A stretch of 64,000 nucleotides of DNA from Strongylocentrotus purpuratus (lineage: Eukaryota; Echinodermata; Echinoidea; Camarodonta; Strongylocentrotidae), in the NCBI RefSeq assembly GCF_000002235.5, contig NW_022145611.1, positions 12,240,342-12,304,341 of the forward strand. Direction: 5' to 3'. The notes beneath the pieces are model-generated. The model searched no databases, had not been told where the DNA came from, and worked only from the letters and a program-made list of their open reading frames with translations. Positions within the stretch are counted from its first letter, which is position 1; each line of letters begins with the position of its first letter. Below are positions 49,122 to 61,670 of the stretch, piece by piece. The position numbers were made by a program, and so were the translations under genes.

Positions 49122-49845
49122 CATATCACTCTTCTTCTTTCCCTTTGAATTTCTTTTCTTTTCTTCTTAATTTTATTTAGCTATTTTCTTTCATTCCTCT
49201 TTTCTTCCTCTCGGCCTTTCCATTTTCTCTCCATCCTCTTTCCTCCTTCCCTTTTAGACGACACCGACGTACGACCATGAAGACGCTGCAGCTAGTTCGG
49301 CCGCGCTCGGCCCACGGACACGGACACGGACACGTCTTTTCTATGTCGCTGGCAGTCGAGTTCCGCTGGGCGTCTCGCTTGCTGGGCTGCAGATCGTGGC
49401 TAGCTCTTCGGGCACCGTGAGGCGCTGGCCTAGCGCTATGCGCTAGTGCAGTGGTTGTATGAAAAGACGAGTTCCGATTCGCGGCAAGGGTAAACAATGC
49501 AAGATAAGCAGTATACGGCAAACTACATTCCACACAAGTTTGCTGAAATAGCTAGGCTATATTTAAATAATGAGAATATCATGTAAAAACTCACGCAATT
49601 GCTGAGAAAAGGTTGTTAATCAGGTATTATTAGTCCACAAAAACAAGATTTGACACCGGAATAGAGACTGGCAACAACTAATTACAGATCTTTAATTGAT
49701 TATATAAAAATTAAAAAAATCTCCAAAAATATCAAATTTTCAACAAATTATAAATATTAAATATTCTATTATATTTTTATTGTTAATTCAAGATATACAA
49801 ATATTTTCTAATAAGCTATTTTTTTTATTCTTAAAAGCAAACCTG
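49122..49845. other. Upstream flank of RSPH4A
   Basis: Pyrimidine-rich, then a GC-rich stretch (49255-49460) with CACGGA triplication near 49312-49331. A 118-codon minus-strand frame (49533-49177) has no recognised domain. No gene called. Confidence 0.45.
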
Positions 49846-49911
49846 GAAAAGACCGATAGGGACGAACTTCGTTTCACCTGTGACGTAATGGCAATGATAT
49901 TTATGCGGCGA

Positions 49912-49925
49912 GATCCCATAGCAAC
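49912..49925 (+). promoter_or_regulatory. Candidate RFX X-box upstream of RSPH4A
   Basis: GATCCCATAGCAAC fits GTHNYYATRRNAAC at 13 of 14 positions, with a perfect right half-site. It lies about 400 bp upstream of the RSPH4A start codon. A CRE-like TGACGTAA at 49881 is 30 bp away. A 5' UTR exon may follow (donor GTAAAT near 49964, acceptor near 50096). Confidence 0.5.
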
Positions 49926-50327
49926 AGGCCGCAAGTCAGTGAAAGAACGTGTATGGAAGTTGTTGGTAAATACTCGATGAATAATGCCGTGCTTTTCACT
50001 TAATTGTAACATTTTCTTCAAATTGTTGTTTATCATTGCCTAATATAATATTTCTGAAATATTTATTACATGTTTGACTGATTCATTTTGTTCTAGAACC
50101 TGCGAATTGAGGACGGAACAACGCTAGTTTTAACAGCTGAGTGAGAGCGAAGTAGGCAACACACCTCAGACGGACGCGGACCCTCGGTTTTGAGAGTGAG
50201 GAGCCAGAGGTGTAAAATCTGCATCTGCTGCTATTTTTTTTAAAAGACCTTGAGTAAAACGGAACAACTATATCGAGGAACAACTATATCGAGCCACATA
50301 TTTGAAACTGCGTAGAGATAGACTTAA

Positions 50328-53300
50328 ATGATGGAAGAACCTCAAAACAATGAAGGAACTCCCAAAACAGGCAACTCCAAGCCACAGACTCCAACAGGAA
50401 CAGCAGTTGCAACTCCACCAAATATGGCTGTGAATCTTACTCCCACAGAAGAGGCATTGGTGAATGCAAAGGCCTACCTACTGAAAGCAAGCAACAAATC
50501 AAATCTCAATTTGTAAGTACTAAGTAACTTTAGACAACTAAAGAAGAAGGACAGGATGTGGATTGACACTTAAATTATCTTGTCAACCAATTATTCAATG
50601 TTAATATTTAAGCTGTCAAGTTAACACAGCTTGCTGTTGTTAATTATCCAAACTGCACATAATTATTATAAAAAATCAAATGAACAATTGGGGTCTACAA
50701 AGACCTTCTCAGGTTAAAAGAAAGAAAGAAATCAAGCTGATGCACAATCAAACTCCATGATCAAGATTTTAACTGTGACTGTTTTATGGCTGTCACTGTT
50801 AGTGTTAGGGTAGAGTACCCAGTATTCGGTCACTTAAGGGGAAATCACTAATATTTTGAATTCTTACCTCTTTCATTGGGCAATCTACCCATCAAAAGAA
50901 AAGAAATTTATTCCTCTAACAGGATTTTATAGTCACTGAAAATATAGAATAACGATAAGCAAAAGACTTCCGAAAGAAGACGGAGCATTTTTCTGCCCAG
51001 AATTCGGTCGCGCCGACTAGAATTCGGTCACGCGATTTGTGCGTGGTATCTCCGTTGCAAAGGAGCGTAGCGTATTTGCGCACTATTTTCACACAATTGC
51101 GCAATAAAGCACTGAATGTCAATGCGTTGACCGAATACTGGCTGAGCGATACCGCATGGCAAGGGTATCGTATAAATACCTCTTGCACATCGGCAAGTGC
51201 GTCATTTGCAAATTCGCTGCGATGGAGCGAACACGGAAGTGATTCTCTTCACACACATACTAAATTCATTGTGACAGCACACGTAGTTGTTTCGCAATAG
51301 ACTTCTACATATGGCTATGCATGTTAGCGCATGTGCTAAGAGAACGCGAAAGTGCGGAAAGTTGTGCGACACTGACCAATTTCGAGCTAAGTTGGAGATC
51401 ATTCCGGGGCCCTAAATCTGATTTAATTTTGAGAGTTAAGAAAAATTGTTCAGCTGCCTGATTTGTGCAAGTTTCGTGGCTCATAAATTATTTTTTAAAT
51501 TGTTACAGCTGTTGAAACGGCTGTCTGACCGAATACTGGGAATTGACCGAATACTGGGCGCGCTACCCTACCCTAATTAAGTCTTTAGTGATAGACTTTT
51601 TTGTTAAATATCTCACAGTGCTTGCCAAACTACTTACTGATTTCTCCCTGTCGGTATGAATAAGATTACTTCTAGATCTATGCCCAAGTTGCTACTAACC
51701 AATTTAGATGAAATTAAAGAAAGGCTAGATATCTAGTTGGAAAATGAGACATGTCAGGTGAATCTAGTCTATTTGCTTTTTTAAATGAAATGAAGGAAGA
51801 ATGAACTGTGTGCTCAGTATCTGTTAAAAGCTAACTATTTTGATTTCATTTCCCTGATATTTTGTAAACTATCACCATTGATCATCATTCTTTAAAAGTA
51901 AGGATTTCTACAGTGACAGTAGTGTAATCATTATTTTTTTATTTTTTGCTGGCACAAATAATTTTTCAAAATCATAACATCATTCAGGCTAGTGATGGTG
52001 GTACCCGAAAATGCAGTGTTGTTTTAGAATTAATTCTTGAATACCATAACATTATACCAAACTATTGATATTGTAATTTCATTGTTTTGTTTTGGTATAT
52101 TTACAGTAGACTCTAATTGAGATGACTTAAAGAGATATATGAATTTGACACTTTCATGTTTAAGTTATATACCAGTAGTCCTTGTATCTTTGTTATTTTT
52201 TGTTATGAACTGCTTAAAGTTCATTAGTCTATAAAGGCTGTAACAGATACTTTGAGGTATTATAAACATCGATATAGTCATTGTACACAACATTGTTTGA
52301 TTTCATCACAAGTGTGTATGATTACAGTAGATTTCAAGTCATCCATATTTAGACCTGTTCATTTACACTAAGAATTCTACTCTCTTACCAGATATGATCA
52401 CCTTAGCAGAATTCTGACAAAGGTTTTAGATGAGAGACCGGAGAATGTAGTAGGTGAGTAATTTAGATTTTAAATACTTTTCTGTATATCTCAGGATCAT
52501 AGTTAATTTCTTTGTGACAATTTTAATAGTAAAACACATAAAACATGAGAACAGAATAGAGGAATAAAAAGAAGCTTCACCATGGTTGGTTGGAAAGAGA
52601 AATCACAAGTTGTTGATATACCTATATATATATATATATGACTTTATGATTTTTCTTCATACATTGTTAATACCATCATTTTACTTTTTTGTTTGTTTCG
52701 TAAAGAAGTGTTATATAGCCAGAATATACTGTAAATAACTTGAAATCAAATAATTTGAAATAATTTCTCACAGACCTCTTTGAGGACATCAGCAAGAATG
52801 TGAAGAAGTCAAAGTTCACATCGACATCAGACACAATCCTAGACAAGGTAGACAAAACAGCAGAAGTTGAACTAGGAGAAACACAGAAGATTCTCTTTGA
52901 GGTAGGTTTGTAACATACTCTCTCTCTTTTTCTCTACTTTACTTTCTCTCTCACTAACCTTTAACCAAGGCTCTATTTCTATCTCTAGGAGCCTGTTTTT
53001 TTTTTAAAGTGCCTTTTCAATTTACTCAATGGCATTACATGCATGATCCGTAATCTTGTCGACTACAGTACCCATTCAATGATGAATTTATCATGTTTAT
53101 TACATTGTCTGTTTTTCTGTTACTTTTTGCAGAGGAATCAAGAAGAAGCTGAACATGATGGAGGTGAAGATGAAGTTGAGACCCCGTTGCCAAATCTCCC
53201 AGAGCTCATGTATCACTTTGAACAAGCAGGAGTGAGTCATATTCCATCTTCTTAATTGAACTTGATTATGTGGGACAAGCTCTGTTTTTTTATATCAAAA

Positions 53301-56300
53301 TATATAAATGTTAACATAGTATATGATGTTTAAACATTTTAACACATTTGTTAGTTCAATAGTATTACCCTGGACAAGATACGCATTTAGAAATTTGGAT
53401 TCCACCCTATTAGGGGCATAATTTATCCTTGAGTTGTATATCAATTCTTCTAAGTGCTGTCAATTTAAGTCATGATATTTGGTAGCCAATAAATGAACAA
53501 AAAATAGATTACAATGTTAACTATTTTAATCAGTTATAGTATACTGGAGGCGCACACAAGTAGTTAATTCCATTAAACTGAATTGTATGTATCAATAATC
53601 TTTTATTAATTTTGTTGCTTTTAAGCTATTGAACATGTTGAATAATATTAAGTTTGACAGTACCATCTGTGCGTTTAGAAACGTGCCCTTTAAATGTAAT
53701 TATTGTTATTAACTATTGTATCCTTGACCTTTGACCCAGGTTGGTGTGAGCCGAGAGGAGATGATGAGGATCTACCTTGCCCTCAAGCAGCTGGTAGACA
53801 ACTACCCTCTCCAGTCCTGCAGGTTCTGGGGAAAGCTCTTTGGTACCGAGAAGAACTACATTGTCGCTGAGGTGGAATACAGGGAAGGGGAGGAGGAAGA
53901 GGAAGAAGAGGAAGAGGTATGCATGAGAAGAATACAGAATAATTTTTTTTGTGTTGATATTATTTACAGTGGCAGAATCTCCTATTGAGTTTAACATTCA
54001 TTCACAACATGATATATATTGATGAACTGGAAGATATTGTTGTTCAGTGTAATTACCATTGTTCAATTATGATAACCTCTTTATTAATCAGAGCTGAAGC
54101 TTTGAAATACTTTGCACATTTTTACTACAAAAGTAAAATTTGTCGAAAAGATATTTCAATATCCAATATTTCAGTTATCATTGGCAGAGCATGTCAAACA
54201 GGATAATATACTTCTCTTTATTACACCAATCCTTGAAGATTAGAAGAAACTATTGTGCTCTTAATTCATGATCTACCATCAAGTCTCTTAATTAATTCTG
54301 TAATCCATTGCGCAATTTAGTTTTTAGCTACGAAGCATGGAATTAATGAACATTTATTGTTTACATGTTTGATTTGATTTGAATAAACCATTTATCTATC
54401 TATCTATCTATCTAACATGGAATCATTTGTGCAATTGTTTTATTCTTTAACTAGGAGCATGAGACTGAGGAGCCAGATACAGAGAAGGATGATGAAGAAG
54501 GAGAAGGAGGTATGATTTTTTTCTTCAAATCTAACTTTTACGGTTTAAGATCCAAAGAGAGACACATTCTTACTTAGGTCATATAGAAAAGCTTTGATTT
54601 TGATTATAGCGGTGCTATATGACATTTTTCAAATGAAATTAATAGTGGTTAAATTGTGTATGAATCTATTTTAAAATGATAGAAACAAAAATCAATATTA
54701 ACAAGACCTTAAAACAACAACAACAAACATTGTAATTTAAATGATGGTATTCATTTTATTATGTTTACATGAGAAAGAGAGAGAGGGGGATGCATACGTT
54801 TTACATTCATACCTAAGTTGTTTATCTGATTGTGACATCACACCCATGCGCTGTGAATTTTAAAGCGTGTGCTCAGCCAACTTGCTCTGTCAATCATGCA
54901 TATATAAACGCAAATCATTTATTACTCTTCATCTACAGAGGAGCAAGAAGAGGATATTCTTCCCAAGCCTGACTTCAAACCTCCTCCAGTCATCCCTCGT
55001 GAGGAGAACAGGACAGGAACCAACAAGAAAACATTCTTTGTCTGCAATGAACGTAAGTATATTGGTTTAAAGGAGATGCATGCACATCCGTTATTTAATC
55101 AAAGTTGCATCCACATATGTTTTTTGCCGACATCGGGTAGATAGAACCCTTCTGCTTCCTTTTAAAGACCTTTAGAGAAAAAAGAAAAAAAAATCAAGGC
55201 AGGGAAAATAGAAATAATAAAGGTAGACATTTTTTATGGGGATAAGGATCCATTAACTGTATGTTTTTATGTCTGTCAGTGATATATTGTTAGAGAATGA
55301 TTTCATCTTTTAAGCGCACTTTTCTTTGAATATCTAAGATATTGTAAGTTCCTCCAGCAAAATCATAATTTTTTTTTTTTTGTGAATATTATGCATCATG
55401 AGAAAGAGAATCATTGGCTTCAATAACAAACATCCTTTTTATTTATACCACCCACTCAGCTGGTCAACCATGGGTCAAGCTACCAGCTATTACTCCTCTC
55501 CAGATCAGTGTAGCCAGACAGATCAAGAAGTTCTTCACTGGGCGTCTTGACCAGCAGGTATGCTCCATCACAGTTTCTCAGTGTTTCCTATATGAGTACC
55601 ATATCTTCCAAATGATTTAAAATCTAATCCTGAGGTAGACAGTAGCAACATGCACAACAAAAGTTGCTTTGCAGAATTAACTGTGAACACTTCTTGCTTA
55701 TTGAAGATGTATTAAGGAATTGGAGAAAAAAATTTATAGTTGAATGCATAGTTACAAAAGTGCTTACAAATCTGTGTAGATCGATAAATATGTGCAGCTA
55801 CCTGCATCCTCCAAAATTGTGTGTGTGTGTGTGTGTGTGGGGGGGGGGGGGGAGTAATATGGGCTTTTATTTATAACTGAATGTACATCTCTCTGTTTCT
55901 CTTTTCCTAATCCATCTTTACCTTTTTTCAAATCCGTTATTTTTTCTGAACTTCTATTTTTCTCCTCTTTTATATCCTATTTGTTAATATACTTATTTTC
56001 TTTCTATTTTTGCTTATTATATTTCCAGATTATTAGCTACCCACCTTTCAATGGCACAGAGGCCAACTACCTGAGGGCACAGATTTCACGAGTCTCAGCA
56101 GGCACTCAGATCAGTCCTCTTGGATTCTACCAATTTGATGAGGAGGAGGAAGAAGAGGAGGAAGATGGAAGTAAGTTATTAATACTTCTCCTAAGCTTAA
56201 TCCTATATACGTTTGCTCTGGCTACATGCTCATGAATTTATGTTGTGAAAGAGATTGGATTATGGCTTAGGATGTGATTTGAGAGTATAGTTTCATCTTC

Positions 56301-56775
56301 AGAATAGATTAGATTAAATTCTAGGTGATTATATGTTGCTCAAATGACTTTTTGATTATAAGATGACTTTGTTATGTAATCGATAAGCATATTAGATGGA
56401 GATCAGATTGTTGTACAATCTCTAGCACCTTCTCAATTGGAGCCATATTAGAATTATAAAAGGCATGTTAGAGCCACAGATCTTTACAAGAAACCGGCTT
56501 GTTAGGGATCCTGATCTGTTTTTTCTTCTGTTGACTAATTCACACTCTTTTTGTTCATCCATCAGACCGTGATAGCTTCATCGAGAGTCCAGATTTTGAG
56601 GGCATCCCAGTAAAGGATCTTGTAGACCCCTCCATGGCTAACTGGGTACACCATGTGCAACACATCCTGCCTCAGGTATGTAACAAATCAGGTTTTTCTA
56701 TCCCCCCCCCCCCCCCTCTTTCTCTCTCGATCCTCTCCTCTTTCCTTCCCCCTTCTCTGTCTGTCTGTATCTCTG

Positions 56776-56812
<37 letters not shown>

Positions 56813-58486
56813 ATTAATTAAGCTTGATATCATGTCACCTTAACATCTAAAAGGTAAAAACTGTCTTCATTGGTAATATGAATGCTGTCAGGTCTATATG
56901 CTTTATTTTAGTAGACGAGGGCAAGTTTCAAAGAAAGTGTTGAATGAATTTTATGAATTAGATTTGTTTCATAGCAATATTTTGGATGATTCAATATTTC
57001 AGATTAATGCTGCATTGAGATGATGTATGATTCTTGTGCATGAAGTTTCAGTGCAAAGATAACATTAGCTAAGTTATGAGTGTTTAATCATTTTTCTTGC
57101 TCAAGAGAACCGTGAAAAACCTTTTACATTACAGTGTACCGATGAATCAATTACTACCAAAGAGGGGAGGGTTTGAAATTGATACTTCATGCACATTGAT
57201 CAGACTGTGGAGGCCTGTTAATGCAAAATTAATTAAAATCTTTGTAGTTTGCATATTAACCTGTGGTGCTTACAGTCAACCCAGCTCAACATAATTTTGT
57301 ACATCCATTCCAATCTCCAGGGTCGATGCTCATGGTTCAACCCAGTGCAGCAACAGGAGGAGGACTTTGAAGATGAGGAAGACGAGGAGGAGCGGGAGGA
57401 ACCAGATGAACCTGAACCAGAGGTTGGACCTCCTCTCCTAACACCCCTCTCAGAGGATGTTGGTGAGTTTGTCTTATCCATATTTTCTGTAGTTTATGAT
57501 TTGTCTGATAACAGTTTCATGATACCAGAGTATGGTACCGGAAGTCAAACATATATGCTGCAAACTTCCCATATATCTTTATTGCAATTTCTTTGCTTGC
57601 ATTCATTGTTACGAGACATGAAGTGTTGTTGGTCAGAAGACTAATTATTAAAAGTATTACTATTCTTGTCACATGGATAATAAGAGGATATTTGAGATGA
57701 CTTGTGATATATTTAAGCAGCTATATGTTAGTGCAAGTAGTTATCTACATCTGTTATTACAGAGATTTACTATCAGGGATTAATTTTCTTTCAGAAAGTA
57801 CAGAAACTGGTGCAAGTCTCTGGTCTAATAATTCTACTTTAATAAGGTTTACTCGATCACTTGATGCAAGAAGTTTGTTATCAATGTTTTCATTTTGTAT
57901 CATCTCCTGCTGTCACAGAGATTGAAAACATCCCACCATGGAGTGCTCGCCTTACCTCCTCCCTTGTGCCTCAGTATGCCATCGCTGTCATCCAGTCTAA
58001 CCTATGGCCTGGTGCCTACGCCTTCGGAACAGACAAGTAAGAATGCTCACCTTTCATAACAAATGTTTCAAATTTTTGCCCACACTATCTTCCACCCCTC
58101 TCTCTCTCTCTCCCAAGAATCACAAGGCAAAATAATTCTCTATTTAGTAGTATATTACATTTTAATTAGAACCTTAAAAAGTAGTATAAATCGAATCTCA
58201 TTGAAATTTTGGTCCACATCTAACTGTATCCCACCTCACTTCTCTCCCTCTCCCCAGGAAATTTGAGAACGTGTACATTGGCTGGGGTCACAAGTACTCT
58301 CCAGACAACTACAGCCCTCCTCCCCCACCTCCAGTCCAGGAGGAGTTCCCCAGCGGACCCGAGATCACCGAGGCAGAGGACCCCACCCCTGAGGAGGAGG
58401 CAGCCCTCAGGGCCGCCCAGCAGGAGGCCATGGAAGCCGCGGAGGAGATGGAGGATGAGGAAGAGGAGGACGGAGAAGACGATTAG
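50328..58486 (+). CDS. RSPH4A: Radial spoke head protein RSPH4A/RSPH6A (RSP4/RSP6; sea urchin p63 type)
   Basis: Coding exons: 50328-50512, 52392-52453, 52774-52901, 53133-53231, 53740-53916, 54455-54509, 54939-55052, 55460-55557, 56029-56170, 56566-56675, 57321-57462, 57919-58036, 58258-58486. All phases agree and give 552 aa (the start has two ATGs in tandem). The Radial_spoke family signature is clear: [20 protein letters not shown] near the N-terminus, the segment around [116 protein letters not shown] and [11 protein letters not shown]. Acidic Glu/Asp runs end exons 5, 9 and 11 and form the C-terminus. The protein is part of the radial spoke head that touches the central pair in motile 9+2 cilia and sperm tails. 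Invertebrates often have one gene where mammals have RSPH4A and RSPH6A, so the symbol is by family. Confidence 0.95.
50808..51568. mobile_element. 761-bp TIR element in RSPH4A intron 1
   Basis: Left end GGGTAGAGTACCCAGTATTC then GGTCA pairs with right end (reverse complement GGGTAGCGCGCCCAGTATTC then GGTCA), flanked by TA on both sides. Subterminal copies of the same word occur internally (GACCGAATACTGGGAATTGA near the right end; AGAATTCGGTC near 51000 and 51020). No transposase frame. TA duplication and TIR suggest a Tc1/mariner-type MITE. Confidence 0.75.
51569..52391 (+). other. Remainder of RSPH4A intron 1
   Basis: AT-rich intron sequence ending in the acceptor before 52392. Nothing else recognised. 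Later introns of this gene hold only simple repeats: (TA)n at 52620-52640, (TCTA)n at about 54393-54415, (TG)n plus a G run at 55820-55852, and (TC)n at about 56778-56808. Confidence 0.6.
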
Positions 58487-59571
58487 GAATGAGGGGGGCA
58501 TCTTGAGATTGGTTTTGTGGAAGGGTTTTGGGGTAGGGAGGGGGTCGTAAGATAGCATGGGGCAGTTTGTAAAAGTGACCTTGTGTATTCAATATCAAGC
58601 TGACAGCCTCATGAACCCCATCAAAATATAATCAGCTGGTACTGCAAAATCAGAAAAGAATTATTAAATCCAATCAAGGTAAATTCTAGAGCAGCTAGAT
58701 ATTACTATTTTACAGCCTGTCAAATGAAAAAAGATATTATTTGATTAAACTGCACATTCCCAGATGTACTGTATATCTTGACGTTGCATGTTTTGACTGC
58801 TCGGTTATACACATGTATGCGCTTCTTTTGCATACTCTGAACTGAATAAGAGCAACATCATGCGATGGAAAGCTTCAGAAAGAGGTACTGGCAGGTATTT
58901 TTTTTAGGGGGGGGGGGGTATATTTAAACTACCACTTCATCTTGTTCAACAACAACAAATTGCTGGAGGGCTTTCTCTTTTGATTTAAAGTTTAACGTGC
59001 CTTTAAAAGATCACTTCCTCTGCATGATATCCTAATGATGTTTAGTCTGACTTTAAATTCAAAATCATGCAAATATACACACATGGAGTTAATGATTACA
59101 TGCCTATAAACACATCAAATTAGTGGTAAATCATTAAACCAATGTCCATTCCTTCTCATGTAAATATTTTACAATCTTTCAAGTAACTACTCTACTGTAA
59201 ATATGTAACTTATTTTTATCACACAAGAAAATTATTCAGCTTGATCCTGACACTACCTATATAAAGTTCTCTAAGAGTTATTTTATCATTCTTTTGTTCC
59301 TTTTGTAAGAAATTGTACATTTTGTCAAACTTTTCATATTCATATTTTTGTTCAGGTTGTTCATTCCATGATGTTGATATAACCTGTAGTAGTGTATCTT
59401 GTTTGAAAGTATGCAGTTCAACAATAAACACTTTCACCTCTGAGAAGATATGTTTGTGCATTTTTTTCTCATGTAGCTGTATTCCGCAAGTGGATTTTGT
59501 ATTTGTTTACAAAAGGGGAGGAAGAGCAGAAGATAGAATAGAGAGAGAGGGGAGGGGATAGGGTGAGAGGA

Positions 59572-59605
<34 letters not shown>

Positions 59606-60100
59606 AAATCATATCACCAGTGTTGAGGCAGATTAATGAATGTTGATATGAAATGCAATACATGTACTGTCACATACAAATTTTGAGGCCCTATATTTAA
59701 ATTGTTTGAGATCTTTACTCTACACTCTTTTGTATAATTCAAACTTCCCATTTTTCAATTCTGTAATTGCTGACAAATCCATGCATAGGGTTTTCTGGGG
59801 AAAGGGCTTGTTATTAAATTTTCCTCAATTCTTGCCAACAAAGTTTCTAAGTTTGTTCTGTTTTTATTCATTTATATACCGTATATATAATGGCAAATTT
59901 TATCAGAAATCTCTAATTGGACTGGTCTAGAAGCCCATCCATCATTTCCTGCAATGCATTCTCTCTCTCCCAGCTCTAGTCTACGACATATCCAAAACAC
60001 ATTACCTTACCACACCTTACCACAGTACTTCATATTCTGAATTAATATACTTATCTCATTCCATGTAGTTTTGAATAAACTCGATTCCATTCAACTCTTT
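58487..60100 (+). other. RSPH4A 3' UTR / downstream
   Basis: AATAAA occurs at 59423-59428 and 60074-60079. Either could end the transcript; the second lies about 80 bp from a minus-strand AATAAA candidate for EIF4A3. A (GA)n tract lies at about 59572-59603. No other gene. Confidence 0.5.
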
Positions 60101-60157
60101 GTGAGAAAACCTTAGATACTGAGACATTGAGATCATCCATAAAATACTTTCAAATTA

Positions 60158-61670
60158 TTTTATTTTACAAAAAAAAGGAAGAGAAAACGCTACAAACTGA
60201 AATAGGGTAATACAAAACATTGATCAACTACAAGTTTCCATAAAACCTTTTACGGCAGGTGTGCAAGGAATATCTTGTTACTTATCTTATCTTAAATTCT
60301 ATACACAACTGATGCAAACTGAATACATGTGTCCGCTTCACCCAACATTTTCTGATTAGCCCAATGCTATAAAGCAGGATTTGCAATAATTGTCGTTTTG
60401 CAATACACAAGATAAATAGTACTTTTAATCAATCTCTTTCAAAATCTATTCATCATCTATTTTGCTAGTATAATATTCACATGATAAATTTGATGTCAAA
60501 TGTTATTGTTCAATCCTTCAAACAGCAATTTTGGTGAAAGTAAACAATATAGCTGCTTTTAGAACTTCCCCATAAAGGTTATAATTTCAGGATGATTCAA
60601 ATGAAGCCGTTTTTTTTTTTTTGGGGGGGGTCAAAATTAGAAGAGTGGAGAGGAATTAATGAACATGTACAATTATTGGAAATAAATCTCCTGGGTGTTG
60701 CCCTATGACCTCACTTTGTGCTAAAGATAAAGAATATTACAAAGGAAAGCTGCTTAAATCATGTGAATGAGATTATCACTCACCCCCTTAACAAAGATTT
60801 CAATCAATATTTCTGAGTCAGATAGAAAATTTATGCCGAGAGGCAAAACAAAGAAAAGTTGACTAAGTTACATTTTTGTAAATGTTCATTTTGTAGATTG
60901 AAATATGATTGCTTAAAATGTTCATAGTCGCACATCTTGAAACTCCTCGACTTATTCCATCTTCTAAACCACAGATAAAATAGTAAAAATATATATACAA
61001 CACTGTACAATTCTTATAATCAATTGACATACACTGTATACAGAACAAGATACATGTTCATACAAGTTTACTTGTGTCATGTTTACCTATGTCAATATCA
61101 TTGAACATTAATTCGTCATCCGTCATATGCAAGCTACCAAAGACAGTTTTAATAAAATATCAATAGGCCTTTGATTTGGATCTCTCTAATGTGTATCTTG
61201 TCCCATGTTCTAACCCTATGAAACTATTGTCTGTCGAGAGCTGGAAAAATAATTAAACTCATATTTACCTCTGTTGCAGGCTCTGAGCAAATGAAATAAA
61301 GGTATTCCTCAAAGTTTTTCATTGGTGGAATGTTAACAAAATTAATTCAAGTTTTAAATTTTAATGTGAAGTGATTGTGATAGTAAGTATTCACATGCAA
61401 CAACATATGGGAAATGGGTACGAGTGAATAAAGAGACTATAATTTACAATAGAATCATGCTTTACTTTGTCTGCTGGTGAAAAACGTAGAAATATAGAAA
61501 GGGACAACAGCATCAATAATAACAGAAATTTACATGGCATGATAATTTCTTTAGAGAAATGCACCTAGCAGTCTCGTGTGTGTAAACCGTTGCCAAACTA
61601 TAATTTCTGATCTGTACACTATTGATGAGAGGGCAGCCCGTGGTTATCAACTTGGTAGCTACTTTCCAGC
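60158..61670 (-). other. EIF4A3 3' UTR / downstream
   Basis: No gene-like frames. TTTATT at 60158-60163 is AATAAA on the minus strand and would give a 1.5-kb 3' UTR; nearer signals may exist. The two genes converge here. Confidence 0.4.

Noticed and set aside
49177..49533. 118-codon minus-strand frame in GC-rich DNA
   Set aside because: Arg/Ser/Ala-rich composition effect; no family signature.
58220..58558. 112-codon minus-strand frame and a 95-codon + frame at 58263
   Set aside because: Shadows of the acidic, GC-rich last exon of RSPH4A.
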